A stretch of DNA of 64,000 nucleotides. Source: Roseivirga sp. 4D4 (GTDB lineage: Bacteria; Bacteroidota; Bacteroidia; Cytophagales; Cyclobacteriaceae). The notes under the pieces were generated by a model that worked only from the letters and a program-made list of their open reading frames with translations, ran no database searches and was not told the DNA's origin. Location of the stretch: the NCBI RefSeq assembly GCF_001747095.1, contig NZ_MDGP01000001.1, forward strand, positions 2,277,001 through 2,341,000, read 5' to 3'. This document shows, piece after piece, positions 9,785-17,762 of the stretch. Each line of letters starts with the position of its first letter. The stretch's first letter is position 1. Made by a program: the position numbers and the translations under genes.

Positions 9785-9804
9785 AATATACCAATTGGTA
9801 TATT
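9785..9804. promoter_or_regulatory. Perfect 20-bp palindrome, probable TetR operator
   Basis: The sequence is a perfect inverted repeat centred on ACCAATTGGT, ending 12 bases before the TetR start codon and overlapping a TATAAT-like element at 9782-9787. Position and symmetry fit an operator through which the TetR protein represses its own operon. Confidence 0.7.
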
Positions 9805-9816
9805 TTTAGCCTTGAA

Positions 9817-10422
9817 ATGAAAAAGTCAGATAGAACCAAGGCATATATCATTGAAAAGGTAGCTCCTATCTTTAACAAAAAGGGGGTCTATGGAACCAGC
9901 TTGTCAGACATGACTGATGTTACGGGTCTAACAAAAGGCGCTATCTATGGCAATTTTGCCAGTAAAGATGCGCTGGCAATGGCCTGCTTTGAATACAATC
10001 TGAGGTTTCTTCAAAAAGGGCTTTACAAATCCATCGCCATCAATGGTAGCGCCATTGATAAACTTGGTGCTTTAGTGAACTTCTATCAACAGCATTACGG
10101 TGATGTAGCCGAAAATGGCGGTTGCCCATTAATGAATAGTGCTATTGAAACTGATGATGCCCATCCTCTGTTAAGAGACAAGGTTCAAACAACCTTCAGC
10201 CTTTGGCGTAAAGAAATCACAAGTATAGTGGTAGAAAGTCAGCGGAAAATGGAGATTAATCCTTTGGCTGATCCATCCCGTTTTTCGAACACATTCATTG
10301 CAATGCTTGAAGGCGGTATTCTGGTAGCGAAAACAATGGATTCGCCAGAATACTTTAATGAGGTGACGAATAGCTTGCTGACATTCATTCAATCGAATTT
10401 AGAAATTAAGAATCATGCGTAG
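9817..10422 (+). CDS. TetR/AcrR family transcriptional regulator
   Basis: The 201-residue protein has the TetR N-terminal DNA-binding domain: helix RTKAYIIEKVAPIFNKKG and the helix-turn-helix TSLSDMTDVTGLTKGAIYGNF (about residues 27-47) followed by the typical SKDALAMACF helix. The C-terminal ligand-binding part has a single cysteine-containing loop (NGGCPLMN). A perfect palindrome sits just upstream, pointing to autoregulation. Its last 8 bases overlap the start of the FabF gene, so regulator and synthase are translationally coupled and share control. The ligand may be a lipid or acyl compound, judging only from the neighbour. Confidence 0.92.
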   Translation: MKKSDRTKAYIIEKVAPIFNKKGVYGTSLSDMTDVTGLTKGAIYGNFASKDALAMACFEYNLRFLQKGLYKSIAINGSAIDKLGALVNFYQQHYGDVAENGGCPLMNSAIETDDAHPLLRDKVQTTFSLWRKEITSIVVESQRKMEINPLADPSRFSNTFIAMLEGGILVAKTMDSPEYFNEVTNSLLTFIQSNLEIKNHA

Positions 10423-11659
10423 AGTAGTTGTAACAGGAATGGGAGCTCTGACTCCTATAGGAAATAACCTTGAGGACTTTTGGACAAATCTAAAGAATGG
10501 TCAGAGTGGAGCTGCGCCCATCACAAGATTCGATACATCCAAGTTCAAAACACACTTTGCCTGTGAGTTGAAAGACTTTGACCTTAACGATTACATTCCA
10601 AAGAGCGAGTCTAGGCGGTATGACAAATTTACTTCCTATGCACTGGTAGCTGTTGAAGAAGCGATCAAGAACGGTGGAATCGACTTTGAAACGCTTGATC
10701 GAAATAGATTTGGTGTTATTTGGGGCTCAGGTAATGGGGGGATTGAAACTTTTACCGAAGAGATGATAGAGTTTGTAAAGAATGGTGAAACCCCTCGTTT
10801 CAATCCGTTCTTCATTCCGAAAATCATTGCCGACATTGCTTCAGGAATCATCTCCATTAAATATGGACTCAGAGGACCTAATTTCACCACAATATCAGCT
10901 TGTGCGACTTCCACAACCGCAATAATCGATGCCTTCAATCACATAAGATGGGGCAAAGCCGACATGATTGTAACAGGTGGCTCCGAAGCTCCAATTACCA
11001 TTGCTGGTCTGGGTGGCTTTAATGCCTCCAGAGCATTATCCACCAACAACGATGACCCCTCCGGGGCTTCGAAGCCCTTTGACGTTAATCGAGATGGTTT
11101 TGTTATGGGCGAAGGAGCTGGTGCATTGATATTGGAATCCCTGGAGCATGCCCAAGCAAGAGGAGCACACATCTATGGCGAAGTAGTCGGAGGTGGAATG
11201 GCAGCAGATGCTTACCATCTGACCGGCACTCATCCCGATGGTGAAGGCGCCTACCTAGGCATGAACGAAGCCCTAAGAGAAGCTGAAATTACGGCAAGTG
11301 ATATTGACTATATCAACATGCATGCTACCTCTACTCCCATGGGCGATGTCAGTGAATTAAAGGCTATCGCGAGGGTTTTTGGAGAAAACCCAGACTTGAA
11401 TATTAGTGCTACAAAGTCAATGACAGGCCACCTTTTGGGTGCCGCAGGTGCGATTGAGGCGATTGCAAGCATCATGGCAACAGTGGATGACATGATCCCT
11501 CCTACAATTAACACAACCGAAGTTGAACCGGATTGGGCGGATAAGTATGATTTAACCCTTGGCGAGGCTCAGAAAAGAACTGTCAATTACGCCATGAGCA
11601 ATACCTTTGGTTTTGGAGGACACATTGCCACAGCAATTTTCAAGAAGTATAAAGCTTAA
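10415..11659 (+). CDS. fabF: 3-oxoacyl-[acyl-carrier-protein] synthase II
   Basis: A 414-residue condensing enzyme of full length. It elongates acyl-ACP with malonyl-ACP in fatty-acid or polyketide-like synthesis in the cytosol. The catalytic triad is visible: C163 in ISACATSTTA, H303 in NMHATSTPMGD and H339 in SMTGHLLGAAG, with K334 nearby; the glycine-rich FGFGGH motif is near the C-terminus. It overlaps the TetR gene by 8 bases, an unusual setting for a housekeeping fabF, which normally lies next to acpP. It may therefore be a second, regulated copy. Converges on the leucine-rich repeat gene with a 4-base overlap. Confidence 0.93.
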   Translation: MRRVVVTGMGALTPIGNNLEDFWTNLKNGQSGAAPITRFDTSKFKTHFACELKDFDLNDYIPKSESRRYDKFTSYALVAVEEAIKNGGIDFETLDRNRFGVIWGSGNGGIETFTEEMIEFVKNGETPRFNPFFIPKIIADIASGIISIKYGLRGPNFTTISACATSTTAIIDAFNHIRWGKADMIVTGGSEAPITIAGLGGFNASRALSTNNDDPSGASKPFDVNRDGFVMGEGAGALILESLEHAQARGAHIYGEVVGGGMAADAYHLTGTHPDGEGAYLGMNEALREAEITASDIDYINMHATSTPMGDVSELKAIARVFGENPDLNISATKSMTGHLLGAAGAIEAIASIMATVDDMIPPTINTTEVEPDWADKYDLTLGEAQKRTVNYAMSNTFGFGGHIATAIFKKYKA

Positions 11660-14088
11660 TAGAAAATAACCTCAACCTTTGGTTGTGCTGCTTTGAGGGA
11701 TGAGATGTCCTTTGCGTTTAGTTTGCTATTAAAGCAAATCACTTGTTTTAACTCTGGAAGCAAAAAGAGTCCATCAAGTCTGGCTACCCGGGTATTGGAG
11801 CAATCTACTACTTCGAGGTTTACCAGTCTTTCAAGGCCTCTCAGCCTTTTTACGGTAGTGCCTGAGAAATTAACTTTCTTCAGTTTTATCATCACCGATA
11901 AATCACTGAGGTCCGTGACAGCTGTATTACTGATATTCAGTTCAGTCAACTCCTCAAACCTTAATACAGAGTTCAAATCATTGAATGGAGTTTCTGTAAT
12001 ACTCAAACTAGTCAAGGTCTGAATATTGGGGAGTTCACTCAGACTAGTTAAACCAGTTCTAGAAAGTGTAAGTGACTTTAGATTCACAAGTTCTTCCAAA
12101 GACTCAAGGTCTTTCCCATCAATTGGTCCATTAACCTCTAGTACCTCAATAGCTACCAATGCATGCAGTTCATCGGAAGTCGGCTGAGCAGTAATAGAAG
12201 CGTTTTGACGGAAGACATCTTTCATATCTTCACTCAGACCATTCCACCAGCTCATCAGGGCGCCAGTCTGAAAACGCAATTTCAAGCCTGGAATAGTATT
12301 CAATAGAGCATTGGCATTTGGCTTAGACAATGCTGCTCCATCCACATTGAGATAACTCAGCTTAGTCAAGCCGTTCAATGATCGTACTTCTCTTACCCTA
12401 GTATTTTCAGCTTCGATTGTCTCGAGCTTAGTCAATAATTTTAGAGGACTAAGGTCAGTAACGTTAGTATTATTGAAGCGGATAGTAATGAGTTCAGTGA
12501 GCCGATCCACTCCCACTAAGCTGGTGATGTTGTTGTCGCTGGCATCCAATAGTGTAAGTTTGGTCAACCGACTCACAGGTTCAAGCGATCGGATTCCAGC
12601 ATTTTTTGCATCTAGTTTATCAAGGTCAAGTAGGCGCACAAGTTCTTCTGTGGAAGGATTAGCCATATTAAGCTGCGCAGTTAACAGCGTTTGCCATTCA
12701 GGTGAAAGTCCCTCCCACCATGAAGCCAAGGAGGCAAGATCACGAATGAGGAGTGCATCATTGTTGTCAACAAAATTATCTATTTGAGCATCTTCAAGCC
12801 CGAGGCCTTCCACATACACTCGGCTTAAAGCCCTGATACCAACCAATGGTTCTATATCACTGACTTCGGTACTCGAAATATTTAGACGACTAAGGTTCTG
12901 AAGCGTAGCAAGGCTTTCAACACTCTTGACACTGGTGCCTTCAAGATTGAGTTCTTTGAGTTCTGCAAGTCTTTCGAAGCCATTTAAAGTGTTGATGTCA
13001 CTTCCTTCAAGGTTTAGGTTTCGGAGATTTACAAGTCCCGAATAGTCAATGGAGTTGGTTCCAGTGGCTCCCTTCAAGTTAAGATCCGTCAGTGTTGTGA
13101 AACTCGAAATAAAAGATAAGTCATCGAATTGTGAACCCATCAAATTCAATCGCTTCAGTTTTTCAAAAAATCCCAGTACCGAGAAATCGGTCACATGGCT
13201 ACTATGCAAAACCATATCTTCAATATCGGTGTGATACTTCAATGCACTAAGGTCGTGAACTGATGTTTCGGATATATCAAGCGTCTTTAAGCGATTTATA
13301 GAAAGTAGTGGACTAAGATCAGTGATGAAGGAGTTTGAAAGCTTTAGGTAGGACAAGTCTGTCAAAACATAAATAGGATCCAGGTTGACCACCTGACCAT
13401 TGCCTGAAAGATCCAGTGAGTCCATTCCAGCAATTCTTGTCAATTCATCTACCGTTAGGCTATCGTCATATATGCCGATCTCATCTTGAAAGATCTGCTT
13501 CCAACCAACGGATAGATTCAGCCACCAGGCTCTCAACTGCCTTTCTCTGTCAATCTTATTAGTGTAAATACTAGCGACTTTTATTTCCCTTTGAGGACCG
13601 TCAAAATTGAGTTCGATGAAGCGCTGTCCGGAGATTTTAAGGGTATCATCGGCTATGCCAATGGCATTAAGGTTCCGAGTAATATCTGCCTTGAAATATG
13701 GAGTACTATCAGCAGTATAGAGTCTTTCAACAGAATTAATCTCAAAGTCAAAGACAACTTCCTTAAAGAAGAAGTCGATATCTTTTAAGTAGGCCTGAAT
13801 GTCTTTGAATATCTGTGTTGAACGATCCTCTTGTAGATCATCTTCCACCTGAACACGATCGTCTATGAATAGCTTTTTATAACTCTCGTTGATAATCGTT
13901 TCCTTCTCTCGTGTTTTGGTTCGTTTCGAGCCGAGTAAGTTGAAATAATATTCCACTGCCTCTACCATGGCCATCGCTTGTTCCTTTTCAGGATCAGGCA
14001 AGGTATCTGTAGGCGTTTCCGTCTGACTAAAAGTACAGATCGAAACAAAAAGCATGATAACTGGAAGAAGGACCCTATTTCTGATCAT
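11656..14088 (-). CDS. Secreted leucine-rich repeat protein with a repeated WW module
   Basis: The 810-residue protein has a signal peptide (1-21), an N-terminal domain (about 30-180) and then three leucine-rich repeat arrays of the short 22-residue SDS22/internalin type (LxxLxxLNLxxTxVxDLxPL). Each array is introduced by a similar module of about 45 residues beginning with a double tryptophan: W188-W189, W457-W458 and W614-W615, each with the pattern WWxxLSxxxK/Q and then a conserved T-x-D/E-E-L about 23 residues later. Such repeats bind other proteins. It is the last gene of a four-gene operon and overlaps the preceding gene by 14 bases. The ligand is unknown. Confidence 0.85.
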   Translation of the reverse strand: MIRNRVLLPVIMLFVSICTFSQTETPTDTLPDPEKEQAMAMVEAVEYYFNLLGSKRTKTREKETIINESYKKLFIDDRVQVEDDLQEDRSTQIFKDIQAYLKDIDFFFKEVVFDFEINSVERLYTADSTPYFKADITRNLNAIGIADDTLKISGQRFIELNFDGPQREIKVASIYTNKIDRERQLRAWWLNLSVGWKQIFQDEIGIYDDSLTVDELTRIAGMDSLDLSGNGQVVNLDPIYVLTDLSYLKLSNSFITDLSPLLSINRLKTLDISETSVHDLSALKYHTDIEDMVLHSSHVTDFSVLGFFEKLKRLNLMGSQFDDLSFISSFTTLTDLNLKGATGTNSIDYSGLVNLRNLNLEGSDINTLNGFERLAELKELNLEGTSVKSVESLATLQNLSRLNISSTEVSDIEPLVGIRALSRVYVEGLGLEDAQIDNFVDNNDALLIRDLASLASWWEGLSPEWQTLLTAQLNMANPSTEELVRLLDLDKLDAKNAGIRSLEPVSRLTKLTLLDASDNNITSLVGVDRLTELITIRFNNTNVTDLSPLKLLTKLETIEAENTRVREVRSLNGLTKLSYLNVDGAALSKPNANALLNTIPGLKLRFQTGALMSWWNGLSEDMKDVFRQNASITAQPTSDELHALVAIEVLEVNGPIDGKDLESLEELVNLKSLTLSRTGLTSLSELPNIQTLTSLSITETPFNDLNSVLRFEELTELNISNTAVTDLSDLSVMIKLKKVNFSGTTVKRLRGLERLVNLEVVDCSNTRVARLDGLFLLPELKQVICFNSKLNAKDISSLKAAQPKVEVIFY

Positions 14089-14908
14089 AGATTATTTTCA
14101 ATAGCTGTTCCTTTTGGGGCTTATTGATCTCGGTTAGGTCAGAGATTAACCATCCGGTATTATAGCCGGCTCGATTAAAATTGTTTAAAGAAAAATACCA
14201 GCCATCAAGACTGAAGAAATGGAAGTTGATTCGGTTAACAGTATTAAACTTCAGCAAGCCTTTTTTCACCTCGTAAATGAAAAGCGTCAAATAATCTGGC
14301 TCGTAATCTGCCAGAGTATACGACTCAGGACTGCCATTTTTCACCAAGGCTTTCCTAAGGTTCATAAAATCTAGTTCATGACTCATCGGATGCAAGAACT
14401 CCTTGGTTTCACCGCGTTGCTTGTCGAACATTTCTTTATATCGACCAAAAGACACTTTCGAAATCACCCACTCATAGCCGAGACCCTCCTGCTGCATTTG
14501 CATGTAAAGTGTAATTGCCTCTTCTCTACCCTCGTACTCAAAGGTGGTATTAACCACCGCAAACCAGTCTTCAGATCTCAAACCCAGAAACTTGGGTTGA
14601 TCGGATTTGGTGGTATAGTTTATAAATCGGGTTTTTAAATCCTTAGAAATTTGCGCATACTCTTCATCGAAGAGCATACTGATATACCGCTTTCTCAATC
14701 TTGGATTACGATATTGACGATCACCAGGCTCAAGCTCAACACCCTTATTGTTCTCTTCACCATTAAAGCGTTTGAAGAACTGATTGAGCTGTTTAGTACT
14801 GGCCAATAGTTGTTGCTCAATGTCATAATCGTCATTAAGCACTTGGGCGTTGCCAATACTGACAACGCCACAAAGTAATATTATAAATACGCTTAATTTC
14901 TGAATCAT
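14075..14908 (-). CDS. Secreted protein of unknown function, LRR operon
   Basis: A 277-residue protein with a signal peptide (residues 5-21, GNAQ). The mature part has an NTF2-like look (FEYEGREEAITLYMQMQQEG, EWVISKVSFG, then a second alpha/beta half ending SLNNFNRAGYNTGWLISDL), but this is a weak impression and no family is assigned. It overlaps the downstream LRR gene by 14 bases and the upstream 193-residue gene by 4 bases (ATGA), which indicates translational coupling and a shared envelope function. Confidence 0.78.
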   Translation of the reverse strand: MIQKLSVFIILLCGVVSIGNAQVLNDDYDIEQQLLASTKQLNQFFKRFNGEENNKGVELEPGDRQYRNPRLRKRYISMLFDEEYAQISKDLKTRFINYTTKSDQPKFLGLRSEDWFAVVNTTFEYEGREEAITLYMQMQQEGLGYEWVISKVSFGRYKEMFDKQRGETKEFLHPMSHELDFMNLRKALVKNGSPESYTLADYEPDYLTLFIYEVKKGLLKFNTVNRINFHFFSLDGWYFSLNNFNRAGYNTGWLISDLTEINKPQKEQLLKIIYDQK

Positions 14909-15486
14909 ACAGAGGTTTCTGATACTCTAATGTCTCCTAAAATCACATCCCAAAATTCTACAGTTCTGCCTGCGATTTGAGTCGACTTCTTTTCAACATA
15001 AATGGTGATGTCCTTTTTGGTTGTGTCTTTGTATTTGAGAAGATCACCGCTCTTTCCTTCGAACTTTTGGTAAACGGTCACAACTCCAACATATTTTCCA
15101 TCGGGCTGTCTTTCCAAGTCAGAAATGTACTGAACATCGTACCATTCAATGGTCACCTTATCATAGTTCAGAGCCATTAAGCGCTTGAAGTATTCACGTA
15201 CTTTGTAATATTCAATCTCTTCTGAAGCCAAAGAAGAAACACCCATTTCACTACCAGGTGCGAAGAGTTCTTCAGCACGATCCATAACGCGGGTGGCTTC
15301 TGAGAAAGGCGTGTCTTTGTTACCAATAATGCTAATGTATTTGCCCAGGTCCTTTACCTTCTCAAGGGCCAAAGAATCAATAGCCTTTTCTCTATTTGGA
15401 TCAACCGCATTTTGGGCAGAAAGATTAACGCCTAGAAAACAGATAATTGCTAGTGTAATAGATAGTCTTGTTATATAATTTTTCAT
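14905..15486 (-). CDS. Secreted protein of unknown function, LRR operon
   Basis: This 193-residue protein has a signal peptide (hydrophobic 9-22, cleavage near LSAQ). The mature region begins with a helical part (REKAIDSLALEKVKDLGKYIS) and continues with strands that could form an NTF2-like or SnoaL-like fold (DVQYISDLERQPDGKYVGVVTVYQKFEG). The order of helices and strands resembles the next gene downstream and the N-terminal domain of the LRR protein, so the three may share an ancestral domain; that is inference. Overlap with the downstream gene is 4 bases (ATGA). Confidence 0.78.
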   Translation of the reverse strand: MKNYITRLSITLAIICFLGVNLSAQNAVDPNREKAIDSLALEKVKDLGKYISIIGNKDTPFSEATRVMDRAEELFAPGSEMGVSSLASEEIEYYKVREYFKRLMALNYDKVTIEWYDVQYISDLERQPDGKYVGVVTVYQKFEGKSGDLLKYKDTTKKDITIYVEKKSTQIAGRTVEFWDVILGDIRVSETSV

Positions 15487-15507
15487 GATGTCTTCAATAA
15501 ACGTGAA

Positions 15508-16005
15508 TTACTTTTTAACGAGCACTAGTTCTTTAACCTTACCCTGAGCGTCCATTACCAACTCCTTCACTTTGTGAGGGTTCTTTTTCTGATCTTTTAG
15601 GTAGTTGAGGTACTTAGAAATAGTAGTAGGTTCATCAAAATCCTCCTGGCCATTTGCTGAATAAAAGATGATCAAAACAGGAGCATCAGAACTACCAAAC
15701 ATGCGAAGCGCTTCTTGAATGCTATTGTTAGCTGCGTTTGTAGACGATGCATTGGCAATACCAGAGAAATAAGAGTTCAAACTGCCTGTGATTCTCTCTT
15801 CTGCAGTTGGCTCTTTGGGTTTTACGATCGGCTCTGGCTCTGGTTCCGGTTCGGGGGTTTCAACAACAACAACCTCTTCAGGAACTTCAGGAGTGACATC
15901 TGCCACTGCCTTCTGGCTTTTACAAGAAGCAGTCATTAAGACAATAGCTCCGACAAAGGCCAAACCTTTGAAGGAATTAAAAAGTAGTGTTCTTTTAATT
16001 TTCAT
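15508..16005 (-). CDS. Lipoprotein with a Pro-Glu stalk, LRR operon
   Basis: The 165-residue product has a lipoprotein signal: positive N-terminus, hydrophobic core and a lipobox ending at C28 (MTASC). A flexible, acidic proline-rich linker follows (VPEEVVVVETPEPEPEPEP, about residues 40-60), then a small C-terminal domain (about 70-165) with VLIIFYSANGQEDFDEPTT and KVKELVLVKK. The stalk suggests the domain is held away from a membrane. It is the first gene of the operon that ends with the LRR protein; the gap to the next gene is 21 bases. Confidence 0.82.
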   Translation of the reverse strand: MKIKRTLLFNSFKGLAFVGAIVLMTASCKSQKAVADVTPEVPEEVVVVETPEPEPEPEPIVKPKEPTAEERITGSLNSYFSGIANASSTNAANNSIQEALRMFGSSDAPVLIIFYSANGQEDFDEPTTISKYLNYLKDQKKNPHKVKELVMDAQGKVKELVLVKK

Positions 16006-16330
16006 CTGTTATCAGTTTTGAACAAGCAGCGTAGTGCAACTCATTTTATTTTAATAATATGTTATACATAGAGTTCTCTACTTGAGTCGTAGAGATAAAC
16101 CCGGTTGAGCAGTAGTGCCAACGGATTAGAGATAGGTTTATCAGCTTTTATACTGATTTCTAAATTTACGGGTTTAATCTGAAACTGTTGTAATGGATTC
16201 ATTGAACGGTAACCCAAAAACATGATTTTTTTACCCTTTTTATGAAAATCGGGGCTTTTCGAAGGGCCAAAAACCAAAAAAGCCTCAATCTCAATGATCA
16301 AGGCTTCAAAAATTACTTAGTTTCTAGCTT
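16006..16330. other. Intergenic region: operon promoter area and upstream terminator
   Basis: About 325 bases without a convincing gene. The right part holds a minus-strand terminator (16274-16306) for the lipoprotein gene at 16331. The left part should contain the promoter of the LRR operon starting at 16005; no clean TAnnTTTG box was found on the minus strand. An open frame at 16062-16301 on the minus strand overlaps the terminator and is not believed. Confidence 0.6.
16274..16306 (-). terminator. Rho-independent terminator
   Basis: On the minus strand AAGCCTTGAT and ATTGAGGCTT form a 10-bp stem with two G-U pairs, followed by a run of T (A-run at 16274-16281 on the plus strand). It lies 24 bases after the stop of the lipoprotein gene at 16331-17122. 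Confidence 0.75.
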
Positions 16331-17122
16331 CTATGTCGCTGGGTTTGTAACATCTTGAGCGCCTTCTGGCATGCTGAAATTATCCATAGACGGGTACTCC
16401 TTTGACACCTGAATATTCTCAAAAACTCTGGCTCCACCTCTAGGTTCACCAACCACGCCATCACTATATTGGTACCACTGCAATGAGCTTGGTAAAACAA
16501 CCCCTTCAAACTCTTGCCAACCATCATACTTGATCAGGCTGAATCTATCGCTTGATTCATTTCTACCAAATGTTGCTGTGTACATAAGCCAATGCATTTG
16601 ATTCGTCTCAGGGTCTGACAGCACGATATAGTTGTCTTTAGGAGAGTCACCGATACCATCTCCATAAGAGACCTTCACAGCATTGTAGCTTTTACCTTTT
16701 AATTCAATAGGCTCTAAATCCTCATAGCTGATACCAGGATCACCTACCACAAAAGGAAAAGAATAAAAGTAGAAAATGAGGTTATACCTCATTCTTTGTC
16801 TAGCAGCATTCTCACTTGGTGGATTCACCCATACTCTTTCACCGTCAAAACCCACTGTCTGGTTTTCAGACTCTATTCTAGTATATCGGTTTTGAAGTTC
16901 CACAATCGTATGCTGACCGCCATTGTCATAAGAAAGCGTCTTTAAGGCACTCCAGTTGTCGAAACCACCGTGGGCCTCGAATACTTTGGCAATTGATGCT
17001 ATGTGGTGACCTGTATTGGAGGACTGGACTACTTGAGGCTCATCCTTTACCTCAGATTCATTTTTTGTCCCTTGGCAGGCCATTAAACCTGTAAGCAAAC
17101 TAAAGAACAGTAATTTTTTCAT
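16331..17122 (-). CDS. Lipoprotein of unknown function
   Basis: A 263-residue protein with a lipoprotein signal (lipobox LMAC, C16). The mature part, beginning near residue 40, starts with HIASIAKVFEAHGGFDNWSALKTLSYD, which resembles the N-terminus of envelope proteins with a LolA/LppX-like curved sheet (compare outer-membrane lipoprotein carriers: ENQTVGFDGERVWVNPP, YNAVKVSYGDG, HWLMYTATF). Such proteins bind lipids or carry lipoproteins; the assignment here is by fold impression only. It is a single gene closed by a terminator at 16274-16306. Confidence 0.8.
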   Translation of the reverse strand: MKKLLFFSLLTGLMACQGTKNESEVKDEPQVVQSSNTGHHIASIAKVFEAHGGFDNWSALKTLSYDNGGQHTIVELQNRYTRIESENQTVGFDGERVWVNPPSENAARQRMRYNLIFYFYSFPFVVGDPGISYEDLEPIELKGKSYNAVKVSYGDGIGDSPKDNYIVLSDPETNQMHWLMYTATFGRNESSDRFSLIKYDGWQEFEGVVLPSSLQWYQYSDGVVGEPRGGARVFENIQVSKEYPSMDNFSMPEGAQDVTNPAT

Positions 17123-17241
17123 GGTTGATTATTTTCCTGCAAAGATTGGCGAGACTGACTTTATATATTGTCAGTCACAATACCTTTTGACAAACCTAAT
17201 AATTATTAGGCTTTGAAAATTACCACCAAAATAACTCAGGA

Positions 17242-17673
17242 TTAAGAGTCTTTTGTCAGTGTTGTAGACACATCACATCCGGTCTCAGCCTCATTTCCTT
17301 GCAGGGTGAGCGTACCGCTCTCTATCTCAAAAGTGGCTACCTGTACGTCCATGTCTTCAGTAATGGTCATCTGGTTGCCTGATACCGTGTAAGTTCCATT
17401 ATTAATGGTGGTCACGCCATCTTCCAAATCAGTACTCACAAAAGTTCCGTCAGCCTTAAACTCTACTTTTAGGCAGTCAGTAGAGGTACAAACCGGAGCA
17501 AAGGACAAATTTTCATCGGGATCATCACAGTTGGCAGCGCTAGCGAAAGTAACGGTCCAAATTCCGACTAATTCACTAGCATCATCTTCTGGAGTGCCAC
17601 TGGGTTCATTGTCACAAGCGCTGATAAAAAGTACCAGTAATAGTAGGCCGATTATTCGTTTCTGTATTTTCAT
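17242..17673 (-). CDS. Lipocalin-like lipoprotein
   Basis: The 143-residue protein has a lipoprotein signal with the lipobox ISAC (C20) and a lipocalin-like domain: ELVGIWTVTFASA, then KVEFKADGTFVSTD, NGTYTVSGNQMTITED and the last strand TFEIESGTLTLQGNE. This is the common small Bacteroidota lipocalin-like pattern of a surface or periplasmic lipoprotein; no ligand is known. An in-frame ATG exists six codons earlier (17691), but the one at 17673 has an AGGA-containing sequence just upstream and gives a better signal peptide. Confidence 0.8.
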   Translation of the reverse strand: MKIQKRIIGLLLLVLFISACDNEPSGTPEDDASELVGIWTVTFASAANCDDPDENLSFAPVCTSTDCLKVEFKADGTFVSTDLEDGVTTINNGTYTVSGNQMTITEDMDVQVATFEIESGTLTLQGNEAETGCDVSTTLTKDS

Positions 17674-17737
17674 TTTTCCTAAGTTAATCATTCATAAAGT
17701 TTTTCTATCGTGGCTATCCACTAGTGAGAAGAGCCGC

Positions 17738-17745
17738 TATCTTTG
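17738..17745 (+). promoter_or_regulatory. Bacteroidetes -7 promoter box, fixes the metZ start
   Basis: TATCTTTG matches TAnnTTTG and lies 17 bases before the ATG at 17763. It is downstream of the alternative GTG at 17724, which argues that the shorter protein is the real one. Confidence 0.5.
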
Positions 17746-17762
17746 GTCAACAATTCATTGAC

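Noticed and set aside
11693..14088. Repeated short blocks that could suggest a CRISPR or tandem DNA repeat
   Set aside because: The periodicity comes from the leucine-rich repeats at protein level; the DNA repeats are degenerate and have no spacer pattern.
16062..16301. 79-codon minus-strand open frame between the LRR operon and the lipoprotein gene
   Set aside because: It overlaps the terminator at 16274-16306, has no recognisable domain and no clear initiation region.
17724..17762. Longer GTG start for the MetZ-like gene
   Set aside because: A -7 promoter box lies at 17738-17745, inside this extension, and the family N-terminus fits ATG 17763.
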